The position numbers and the translations under genes were made by a program. Shown in pieces: positions 57,121-64,000 of a stretch of 64,000 nucleotides of DNA. Origin of the DNA: RHKX01 sp035759925 (GTDB lineage: Bacteria > Actinomycetota > Thermoleophilia > Solirubrobacterales > 70-9). Within the stretch, counting starts at the first letter, position 1, and each line of letters begins with the position of its first letter. The notes under the pieces were generated by a model that had not been told where the DNA came from, did no database searches, and worked only from the letters and a program-made list of their open reading frames with translations. Location: positions 1-64,000 of the forward strand of contig DASTTY010000016.1 in the NCBI GenBank assembly GCA_035759925.1. The letters run 5' to 3'.

Positions 57121-59727
57121 TCAGCCGTCGGCGCGAGCCGGTGCCGGGCGGCCGAACAGATAACCCTGCGCGCAGGTGACGCCGATCTCGCGGAGCGGCT
57201 CGACCAGCGCCGGGTTGTCGACTCCCTCGGCGACGGTGCGCATGTCGAGGCCGCGAGCGATGTCGACGAGCGACTCGACGATCTTCCGGTCGGCGGCGGA
57301 CTCGATGACGCCGTGGACGAACTGCATGTCGATCTTCAGCTCCGTGAACGGCAGGTGCCGCAGGTAGGTCAGTGACCCGAACCCGGTCCCGACGTCGTCG
57401 AGCGACAGCCCGCAGCCGAGCTGCTCGACGCGATCGGTGAAGTCGCGCAGCGACTCGATCGCGGGCGTCGCCGCTGTCTCGGTGATCTCGAAGGTGAGCA
57501 GCGACGGGTCGGCGCCGCTCGCCGCGAGCGACGCGGCGACCTTGTCGGTGAGGGTGCGGTCGCTGATCGTTGCCGCCGAGATGTTGGCGCTGACGTGGCG
57601 GCCGGCGGCGATCAGCTCGAGCGCCTCGGAGACGACCCAGTGGTCGAGATTGCGGGCGAGCCCGAACCGCTCGGCTGTGGGCACGAACTCGCCGGCCGAG
57701 ATCGTGCGCCCGCTGACGGGGTCGATCATCCGGACGAGCAGCTCCTCCGCGCAGGCGAGCCCCGACGCCATGTCGATGATCGGCTGCGAGTAGAGGGCCA
57801 GGCCCCCCTCTTCGATCGCCTGGCGGACGTGGCCGACCCACTCGAGGCGGCTGCGGTCCTCACCGGTGAAGATGACGGCGCGGTCGCGGCCGGCCTCCTT
57901 CGCCTGGTGAAGGGCGATGTCGGCGGCGGTGATCAGGTCGGTGGCACTGACGCCCATCCCGCCCTCGACGAGGGCGACGCCGGCGCTGGCGGTCAGGTTC
58001 GCGGTCCCGGTGCGGGCGCGGACCGTCTCGAGGATGCTGCCGGCGCGCTCGAGCGCCTGGGCCTCGCCGACGCCGGGGATGAGGAGGCCGAACTCGTCGC
58101 TGTCGAGCCGCGAGAGGAGCTGGTCGCCCCCGAGCTCCTCGGCGATCAGCTTCGCGATGTCGGCGACGACGCGGTCGCCGGTGCTGCGGCCGAGCGTGTC
58201 GTTGACGCGTTTGAGGTGATCGAGGTCGACGATCACCATCGCGCCGCGCTCACCGGGGAGCGTGCCCGCGGCGATCTCGCGGTCGACGGCCGACTCGAAG
58301 CTGCGGCGGTTCATGAGACCGGTCAGCTCGTCGTGCTCGGCGAGATAGCGAAGCCGGTCCTCGGCCGCCTTCTGCTCGCTGATGTCGGTGATCAGTCCCT
58401 CGACGACCATGACGCCGTCGGAGCCGACGATGCCGACCGACGCGCGGTCGCGGACCCAGATCATCTTGCCGTCCCGCCTCTGGATCCGGTAGGCGATGTC
58501 GAGCGGGGTGTCCTCGCGGGCGGCGACGCTCTCGGCCGCCAGCACCCGCTCGCGGTCGTCGGCATGGACGGCGCGCTCCCAGAGCCGCGGATCCGCCATC
58601 CACTCGTCGGTGGTGTAGCCGGTGATCTCCTCGATCTGCGGGGAGACGAAGAACCAGCGGCCGTTCGCGCCGAGGCCGGCCCGGTAGGTGACCGAGGGCA
58701 GGCGCTCGACCAGGGTCCGGACCTGGCGCTCGGCGTCGGCGAGCGAGTCGATCGCCCGCGCCCGCTCGATCGCGGCGCCGAGCGTCTGCGCGAGCGAGAC
58801 GAACAGGCTGATGTCGCTGAGCTCGAAGCGGCGCAGCGTCTCGGAGGCGGCGATCAGGGAGCCGAACCCGCCCGAGGTCCCCGGGATCCGGATCGAGATC
58901 GAGCTCTGCGCGGGCCCTGCCTCCTCCGGCTTGACGTCGCTGAACCGCCCCTCGCGGCGGAAGTCCTCGACGACGATCGCCCCCTGTCCGCGAAGCAGCG
59001 TGTAGCCGGGCTGGATCGAGGTCGCGAGCGGGACGGTGAGGCCGGCGTTCTCGGCGGGCCAGCCGTGGCTCGCCCGCAGCGTCATCGTCCCGCCCTCCTC
59101 GTCGCGGCGCCAGACCTCGCAGCGATCGACGCCGAGCTCGTCGACGGTCAGCTCGACGGCGCGCCTGAGGAGCTGGTCCATCTCCATCCCCTCGAGCGCC
59201 GATTGGCCGAGGTCGAGGACGGCCGAGCGGCGTCGCGCATCGGCGTGGAGCTCGCGCTCCCGCTCGCTGCGCTCGCTGGCATCGTGGAGGTAGACGGCGA
59301 GCCAGCGGGAGCCGTCGAGATCGACCAGTTTCGTCCCGATGTCGACCGGGATCTCGCGGCCGTCGGCACGCCGGGCACCGAGCTCGAGCCGGCGCTGGGC
59401 GAGCCCTTCGCCCGGTTCGTCGACCTCGCGGGTCAGCACCGCCTGGATCGAGCTCTGCAAGTGGTCGGGGAAGACCAGCGACGCCAGCTCCTGGCCGAGG
59501 GCCCGCGAGCGCTCGAGCCCGAATTGCTGCTCGGCGGCCTCGTTCCAGTAGACGATCCGGCCGGAGCGGTCGACGATCGCGATGCCCTCGGGCGAGCCCT
59601 CCAGCAATGCGACGGCGGCATCGCCGAGGCGGTCGGCAGCCTCGGCCTCGGCAGGCCCGGGACCGGCATCGGCGAGGCGCAGGAACCGCTCGGTCCTGCG
59701 TGCCCGCTGCTGGTCCTCTGGCGCCAT
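57121..59727 (-). CDS. PAS-GAF-PAS-GGDEF-EAL signalling protein
   Basis: An 868-aa cytoplasmic protein: PAS (about residues 35-155, 'AIVDRSGRIVYWNEAAEQQFG'), GAF (about 170-325), PAS (about 345-460, 'WFFVSPQIEEITGYTTDEW'), GGDEF (about 465-625) and EAL (about 640-868). GGDEF signature is 'RLDSDEFGLL' (DSDEF), so cyclase activity is uncertain. EAL has 'EELLVRM' for EAL(L)R, plus 'EITET', 'LDDVGTGFGSL', 'LKID' and 'AEGVDN', so phosphodiesterase residues are largely present. It ends three bases after the convergent glutaredoxin gene. Confidence 0.92.
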   Translation of the reverse strand: MAPEDQQRARRTERFLRLADAGPGPAEAEAADRLGDAAVALLEGSPEGIAIVDRSGRIVYWNEAAEQQFGLERSRALGQELASLVFPDHLQSSIQAVLTREVDEPGEGLAQRRLELGARRADGREIPVDIGTKLVDLDGSRWLAVYLHDASERSERERELHADARRRSAVLDLGQSALEGMEMDQLLRRAVELTVDELGVDRCEVWRRDEEGGTMTLRASHGWPAENAGLTVPLATSIQPGYTLLRGQGAIVVEDFRREGRFSDVKPEEAGPAQSSISIRIPGTSGGFGSLIAASETLRRFELSDISLFVSLAQTLGAAIERARAIDSLADAERQVRTLVERLPSVTYRAGLGANGRWFFVSPQIEEITGYTTDEWMADPRLWERAVHADDRERVLAAESVAAREDTPLDIAYRIQRRDGKMIWVRDRASVGIVGSDGVMVVEGLITDISEQKAAEDRLRYLAEHDELTGLMNRRSFESAVDREIAAGTLPGERGAMVIVDLDHLKRVNDTLGRSTGDRVVADIAKLIAEELGGDQLLSRLDSDEFGLLIPGVGEAQALERAGSILETVRARTGTANLTASAGVALVEGGMGVSATDLITAADIALHQAKEAGRDRAVIFTGEDRSRLEWVGHVRQAIEEGGLALYSQPIIDMASGLACAEELLVRMIDPVSGRTISAGEFVPTAERFGLARNLDHWVVSEALELIAAGRHVSANISAATISDRTLTDKVAASLAASGADPSLLTFEITETAATPAIESLRDFTDRVEQLGCGLSLDDVGTGFGSLTYLRHLPFTELKIDMQFVHGVIESAADRKIVESLVDIARGLDMRTVAEGVDNPALVEPLREIGVTCAQGYLFGRPAPARADG

Positions 59728-59813
59728 TCGTCAGCTCCGTGGTCGCGACGGACGCCCGGCCGGACGTCCACAGCGCTAATCGACAGCCGGCCGGGATTCC
59801 CTTAGCGGTGGGA

Positions 59814-60044
59814 TCAGCCTGGCGGCTTCGCGGTGATCGACAGAGCGTGGATCGTCCCGTCGTCCATCCGCGACTTGACCGCTGCGCGGACGAGGCGATG
59901 CTGGTCGATCCGCGAGAGCCCCTCGAACTGCGACGCCGTGACGATCGCCCGCAGGTGGTCGCCGCCGCCCTCGTCGACGACCTCGACCTCGGCGCCGGGG
60001 AGCGCCTCCGCGATCATCCGCTCGAGCTCGCCGAGGTCAGCCAT
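59814..60044 (-). CDS. bolA: BolA family protein
   Basis: A 76-aa BolA: 'LERMIAEALPGAEVEVVDEGGGDHLRAIVTASQFEGLSRIDQHRLVRAAVKSRMDDGTIHALSI' in pieces: ELERMIAEALPGAEVEV, HLRAIV, QHRLV and HALSI. BolA forms a [2Fe-2S]-bridged complex with monothiol glutaredoxin through the conserved His in 'IHALSI'. The grxD gene is 2.7 kb away. Its start overlaps the fpr stop by 8 bases; operon order is hemQ-fpr-bolA. Confidence 0.93.
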   Translation of the reverse strand: MADLGELERMIAEALPGAEVEVVDEGGGDHLRAIVTASQFEGLSRIDQHRLVRAAVKSRMDDGTIHALSITAKPPG

Positions 60045-61437
60045 TCCGATCCTTTCTCGCCGCCGCGAGCAATTCCTCGAAGGCGGTCAGCTTGATCCGC
60101 GGCCGGCCGGCCGCGGCGCCGCGCTCCTGCTCGAGCGCATCGATCTCCTGCCAGCCGTCGTACTCGATGAAGTCGACGCCGCGCTCGGCGAGCAGCGCCG
60201 GGAGCGCGTCCGCTCCGGCGTCCCGCTCCGGCAGCACCCCGGCGGCGGCGTCCTCGAGCAGCGTCTCGATCGTCTCCTGCGCGTCCTTCTTGTTGGTGCC
60301 GATCACGCCGGTCGGACCGCGTTTGATCCAGCCGACGACGTAGTGGCCCGGGTGTGGCTTCGAGCCGCCGCCGGTCACGCGGCCACGCTCGTTCGGGATC
60401 ACTCCGGCGGCGGCGTCGTAGGGAACCCCGTCGATGCCGGTGCCGAGGTAGCCGATCGACCGCAGCACCATCCCGCACTCGATCGTCTCGGTCTCGTCGG
60501 TGGCCCGGGCGCGGACCGCTCCGGAATCGTCGACCTCGAGCCGGTTGACCGCGGTGACGATCCGCTCGACCCGGTCCTCGCCCTGGATTTCCAGCGGGGT
60601 GCGCAGGAACCGAAGCTCGACGCGCTTCGGCTTGCCGCCCGGTTCCCGCTCGGAGAACTCGGTGAAGCTCTCGAGGTTCTTGCGGTTGGTCGCGTCGGCG
60701 GCGTCGGAGTCGAGGAACGCCGCCGAGGTCTCGTCGGCGGCCACTGCGGCGCGGTCGACGAAGACGTCGGCGTCGGTGAGCTCGCCGAGCTCCCGGACCT
60801 CGGGGTTCGTGAACGCGGCCTGCGCGGGGCCGCGGCGGCCGAGGATCAGGACCTCGCGGACGCTCGAGTCGGCCAGCGCGTCGATCGCGTACGGAGCAGT
60901 GTCGGTGCACTCGAGCTCGGGGCGGGGGAGGAGGAGCATCCGGGCGACGTCGGCGGCGACGTTGCCGTTGCCGATCACGACGACGCGCTCACAGCCGAGG
61001 TCGAACTCACGGTCGGCGAAGTCCGGATGGCCGTTGTACCAGGCGACGAACTCGGTCGCGGCGTGCGAGCCCGGCAGATCCTCGCCGGGGATGTCGAGCT
61101 TGCGGTCGGCGCCGGCGCCGTACGCCCAGACGACCGCGTGGTAGAGGCCGGCGAGCTCCTCGGCGCTGACGTCGCGGCCGACGGTGACGTGGCCGAAGAA
61201 GCGGTAGGCGTCGTGGCCGGCGGTCTTCTCGTAGCGCTTGATGACGCTCTTGATCTTCGGATGGTCCGGGGCGACGCCGGCGCGGACGAGGCCGAACGGC
61301 GTCGGCAGGCGGTCGATCATGTCGACCTCGATCGCCATCTCGGGATGGCCGAGAAGCGTCTCGGCGGCGTAGAAGCCCGCCGGTCCCGATCCGACGATCG
61401 CGACTCGCAGGGGCTCGCTCGGGTCACCTGGGGTCAT
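60037..61437 (-). CDS. Ferredoxin/adrenodoxin-type NADP+ reductase (FprA-like)
   Basis: FAD enzyme moving electrons between NADPH and ferredoxin. The FAD motif 'VAIVGSGPAGFYAAE' is at residues 12-26; 'GLVRAGVAPDHPKIKSVIKRYE' is diagnostic of adrenodoxin-reductase-like FprA; the NADP motif is 'VVIGNGNVAADVARMLL'. 466 aa matches M. tuberculosis FprA. It may support HemQ-linked or Fe-S chemistry and could serve the P450. ATG 61437 is 14 bases after the hemQ stop. Confidence 0.94.
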   Translation of the reverse strand: MTPGDPSEPLRVAIVGSGPAGFYAAETLLGHPEMAIEVDMIDRLPTPFGLVRAGVAPDHPKIKSVIKRYEKTAGHDAYRFFGHVTVGRDVSAEELAGLYHAVVWAYGAGADRKLDIPGEDLPGSHAATEFVAWYNGHPDFADREFDLGCERVVVIGNGNVAADVARMLLLPRPELECTDTAPYAIDALADSSVREVLILGRRGPAQAAFTNPEVRELGELTDADVFVDRAAVAADETSAAFLDSDAADATNRKNLESFTEFSEREPGGKPKRVELRFLRTPLEIQGEDRVERIVTAVNRLEVDDSGAVRARATDETETIECGMVLRSIGYLGTGIDGVPYDAAAGVIPNERGRVTGGGSKPHPGHYVVGWIKRGPTGVIGTNKKDAQETIETLLEDAAAGVLPERDAGADALPALLAERGVDFIEYDGWQEIDALEQERGAAAGRPRIKLTAFEELLAAARKDRNG

Positions 61438-61451
61438 CGAACGGGCGGTGA

Positions 61452-62153
61452 TCAGGCGCCGACCGGCTCGAGCCGGGACGTCGCGGCGCCGTCGAGGGCG
61501 TCGAGGGCCTGGCCCACCGACATCGAGACGCAGGAGAAGATCGGGGTGTCGCGGAGCGTCCAGGAGCTCGACTCGGTCGTGCGGAGCTCCTGCACGAGGT
61601 CGAGGAAGTCGCTCGGTTCGTCGCACTCGAAGGAGACGACGAACTCCTGATCGTCGATGCCGAACGAGTACGCCGTGTTGATCGTGATCTGCGGGTAGCG
61701 GCGGCCGGTCTCGATGTGGTCGGTCATGATCCGGCGCCGCTCGTCGGCGGGCAGCCGGTACCACTCGCGCTTCTTCTCCATCGGGTAGATGAAGGCGTAG
61801 CGGTGCTTCGAGGTGAGCAGCTCGGGCCGGGTCTGCGAGTCCGAGTAAGGGGAGGGTTTCGTCATCGCCAGGTAGGAGTGAGGGATCGTTGCCCACTTGG
61901 CGAGGCCGCTCTGGGCGAGGACGACGTGGAAGGAGTGGATGTCGCGGAGGTGCGGGCTCTGGGTGACGATCAGCAGGTCGGTGTCGCCGCGGGTGCCGAC
62001 CGTCGAATAGGCGCGGAGCGGCCGATCGACCGCGTAGTCCTCGCAGGCGGCGAGCATCTCGCGTTTATCCTCCGCCCTCTGTTCGCCCTCGCGCCGCTGC
62101 CAGGCCGGGTCGATCTTGAGGAACGTGAACTTGATGAACGTCCGCTCGGCCAT
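61452..62153 (-). CDS. hemQ: Coproheme decarboxylase (chlorite-dismutase family)
   Basis: Last step of coproporphyrin-dependent heme synthesis in Gram-positives: coproheme III to heme b by two oxidative decarboxylations. 'AFIYPMEKKREWYRLPADERRRIMTDH' includes the active Tyr (Tyr123) and the heme-binding region His146; 'TINTAYSFGIDDQEFVVSFE' follows. 233 aa is typical. The ATG is chosen because TAGCAT lies 7 bases upstream; its start codon overlaps that of the divergent membrane protein (CATG at 62151-62154). Confidence 0.95.
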   Translation of the reverse strand: MAERTFIKFTFLKIDPAWQRREGEQRAEDKREMLAACEDYAVDRPLRAYSTVGTRGDTDLLIVTQSPHLRDIHSFHVVLAQSGLAKWATIPHSYLAMTKPSPYSDSQTRPELLTSKHRYAFIYPMEKKREWYRLPADERRRIMTDHIETGRRYPQITINTAYSFGIDDQEFVVSFECDEPSDFLDLVQELRTTESSSWTLRDTPIFSCVSMSVGQALDALDGAATSRLEPVGA

Positions 62154-64000
62154 GGTCGCGATGCTAGCGCTCGCCTTCGTCGGGCTTCTGCCCGCTGCGG
62201 CGCCCGCCGCGGCCGCCGAGCCGCGGATCACGGTGGCGATGCTGCCCCCGGGCACCGATGTCGACGAGATCGCTGCGGCCGTGCCGGGAATCGCGCCGGG
62301 CGTGATGAGCGCCGGGCTCGGCCGGGTTCCCGCCGGTCAGACCTATCTCGACATCGGCCAGGGCAACCGCATCTTCACGTCGCTCTACCCGGAGCCGCTG
62401 CCGCCGCTCTACGTCACCGGCAACCGCGTCCCCGCCGACCTCTGGGAGCGGGTCGTCGTCCGCGCCGACGGGGCGCCGGCGGACATCGAGCCGGGCCTGC
62501 TGGCGACGACGCTGGAGGAGGCCGGGATCGCGATCGCCGCCCGGCCGCTCGCCGGCTCGCCGGCGTTGATGGCCGCCGACCGCCACGGGCTGATCGAGCG
62601 CACCGACTCGTGCCGGCCGGGAATCTGCCGGGGCGTCACGATCCTCGCCGCCGGGACGGATGCGCTGCGGCGACTGGCCGACCGGCTCCGTCCCGGATCC
62701 GGGGACCTCCTGATCGCGATCGAGCGCCCGCCTCCGGAACGCGAGCTGCTCGCGGTCGGGATCGCCGGCGAGGGCTTCGACGGCAGGACGCTCACGTCCG
62801 ACTCGACCCGGATGGACGGCTATGTCCTCGCCACCGACCTGCTACCGACGATCCTCGACCGCTACGGGATCGCCGTCCCCGGCGAAGCCGACGGCCAGCC
62901 GATCACCGCGACGGCCGACGCCGCCGATGTCGCATCGATCGCCGAGCGCGAGGCGCGGCTCGGGGAGGTTTCGAGCAGGCGCTGGGAGGTTCTCGCGGTC
63001 AACTTCGTGATCTGGGTCGGGGCGCTGCTCGTGCTGACGCTCATCGACCGCCGCCTCGCCGGCCCGCTGTTCGGCGTCCTTGCGACGGCGATGGCGATCG
63101 TTCCGGCGATCCTCCTGCTCGCCGCCGCGGTGACGCCGAGCGAGCTCGTCGAGCGGCTGATGGTCGGAGCGGGTGCGCCGCTTCTCGCCGGACTCGGGAT
63201 CGCGGCGCTGTGGCCGCGGATCGGCAACCGCGCCCCGCACGGCGCCTTCGCGGCCGCCGCAGCGATCTCGATCGTCGCCACCGCGATCGACGTCGTGATC
63301 GGCTCGCCGCTGACGGCGCTGTCGCTGCTCGGGCCGAACCCGGCCCTCGGGGTCCGCTTCTTCGGGATCGGCAACGAGCTCGAGGCCGCGGTCGGCGCGA
63401 TGCTCCTCCTCGCCGTCGGCGCAGCGGTCACGGCGCTCGGACCGCGCGACCCCCGACGTGCGGTCGCGATCGCAGTGGCGGCGGTCACCGTCGTCGCGGT
63501 GCTCGCCTTCGCGCCGGGCCGCTTCGGAGCCGATGTCGGCGCCGCGATCACGTTCCCGGCCGGCGCTGCGGCGACGATCGTCGTCGCCCTCCGGCTCGGG
63601 GCGCGTAAGGCGGCGCTGGTGATCGCGGCCCCGATCGTCGCCCTCGCAGCACTCGTCGTCTTCGACATCGTGATCCCCGGCGACTCACACCTGACCCGCT
63701 CGGTGCTGGCGGCGGGCGGCCTCGACGACCTCGGTGACGTCTTCGACCGCAGGATCACCCTGGCGGCGCGGAGCTTCCCGCGCTACCTCGGCTCGCCGTT
63801 CTTCATCGCCGCCCTCGCCGCGATCGCGATCGCGATCGTCTTCCGGCGCCAGGTGATCTCGTGGTTCGCGGGCCGCCCGGCCGCGCTGGCCGGGACGGCC
63901 GGGGCCGTCACCGCCACGATCGTCGGCACGCTCGCCAACGATTCGGCGGCGCTGCTGCTGATGATCGGCACCGGCTACGTCGCCGCCTACTGCGGGCTGA
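62152..64000 (+). CDS. Large membrane protein with extracytoplasmic phosphatase-like domain (3' end outside window)
   Basis: The frame is open from ATG 62152 (or ATG 62161) to the window end, 616 codons so far. A signal peptide ('MLALAFVGLLPAAAPAAA') is followed by an outside domain of about 230 residues with 'DSTRMDGYVLATDLLPTILDRYGIAVP', which resembles the end of alkaline-phosphatase/sulfatase-like domains. At least eight to ten transmembrane helices follow from about residue 282, including 'GVRFFGIGNELEAAVGAMLLL'. The catalytic Asp/Ser motif of alkaline phosphatases is not visible, so the outer domain is probably non-catalytic. Family unknown to me. Confidence 0.7.
   Translation, partial: MVAMLALAFVGLLPAAAPAAAAEPRITVAMLPPGTDVDEIAAAVPGIAPGVMSAGLGRVPAGQTYLDIGQGNRIFTSLYPEPLPPLYVTGNRVPADLWERVVVRADGAPADIEPGLLATTLEEAGIAIAARPLAGSPALMAADRHGLIERTDSCRPGICRGVTILAAGTDALRRLADRLRPGSGDLLIAIERPPPERELLAVGIAGEGFDGRTLTSDSTRMDGYVLATDLLPTILDRYGIAVPGEADGQPITATADAADVASIAEREARLGEVSSRRWEVLAVNFVIWVGALLVLTLIDRRLAGPLFGVLATAMAIVPAILLLAAAVTPSELVERLMVGAGAPLLAGLGIAALWPRIGNRAPHGAFAAAAAISIVATAIDVVIGSPLTALSLLGPNPALGVRFFGIGNELEAAVGAMLLLAVGAAVTALGPRDPRRAVAIAVAAVTVVAVLAFAPGRFGADVGAAITFPAGAAATIVVALRLGARKAALVIAAPIVALAALVVFDIVIPGDSHLTRSVLAAGGLDDLGDVFDRRITLAARSFPRYLGSPFFIAALAAIAIAIVFRRQVISWFAGRPAALAGTAGAVTATIVGTLANDSAALLLMIGTGYVAAYCGL
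62161..62166 (-). promoter_or_regulatory. -10 box (TAGCAT) for hemQ inside the divergent gene
   Basis: TAGCAT on the minus strand lies 7 bases before ATG 62153 and overlaps codons 4-5 of the divergent membrane-protein gene. Confidence 0.5.

Noticed and set aside
1..64000. tRNA, rRNA, CRISPR arrays, insertion sequences, prophage
   Set aside because: I looked for T-loop-like GGTTCGAATCC cores, regular spaced repeats and transposase motifs on both strands and found none; a tRNA scan would be the decisive test.

Overview
The window is a dense, very GC-rich piece of chromosome from an actinobacterium. The gene set (a multi-gene mce locus, actinobacterial-type HemQ, stand-alone biotinyl domain, P450, acyl-CoA enzymes, many GTG/TTG starts, apparently leaderless mRNAs) fits the Thermoleophilia/Solirubrobacterales; this placement is an inference from gene content and base composition, not from a marker gene. 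I see no rRNA, tRNA, CRISPR, IS element or prophage, and composition is uniform, so this looks like core chromosome.

Layout. 1-7527: five tandem mce (MlaD-domain) genes, the first cut by the window edge; lipid-import machinery. 7554-11851: a gene of unknown function, Nudix hydrolase, rubredoxin, an ECF sigma factor with a membrane DUF4349 partner, and an SDR coupled to bioA. 11848-16512: a complete biotin ring-assembly cluster (bioB-bioF-bioD-bioA on the minus strand). 16638-19701: Tat-exported phosphoesterase (phospholipase C type) overlapping a secreted RTX-like protein, plus a membrane-anchored esterase. 19808-28201: biotin-dependent acyl-CoA carboxylase (two subunits), AlkA-like glycosylase, enoyl-CoA hydratase, aldehyde dehydrogenase, cupin, lipoprotein, VOC protein and a 70-residue biotinyl protein. 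28223-34257: glycosyltransferase, glycerol kinase, an SDR/PlsC pair, a metallo-beta-lactamase-fold hydrolase and a PECR-like reductase. 34351-41338: MFS exporter, then a minus-strand run of FabG-like SDR, GNAT, acyl-CoA dehydrogenase, hybrid kinase and two related response regulators. 41713-47548: pilin-like protein, acyl-CoA dehydrogenase, P450, GGDEF/HD-GYP protein. 47565-52950: MaoC-type hydratase, enoyl-CoA hydratase, BKACE, OsmC, MerR, nitrilase, TetR. 53015-57117: small envelope proteins, DegV, sugar-nucleotide-type SDR, thioredoxin-fold protein, A-type Fe-S carrier and monothiol glutaredoxin. 57121-64000: PAS/GAF/GGDEF/EAL protein, BolA, ferredoxin reductase, HemQ, and a large membrane protein that runs off the end.

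Themes. (1) Lipid and acyl-CoA metabolism dominates; biotin synthesis sits beside two biotin acceptors. (2) Fe-S/heme housekeeping is concentrated at 56.2-62.2 kb. (3) Two c-di-GMP-type proteins both have altered GGDEF motifs.

The most interesting signals are regulatory. Three AT-rich 25-bp inverted repeats of identical geometry (11-3-11) lie at 19784, 44259 and 48522, in front of an acyl-CoA carboxylase, an acyl-CoA dehydrogenase and an enoyl-CoA hydratase/BKACE operon: they look like operators of one uncharacterised acyl-CoA regulon. Separately, 17 genes carry a TANNNT-like -10 box only 6-10 bases before the start codon, which implies pervasive leaderless transcription and fixes many start sites.
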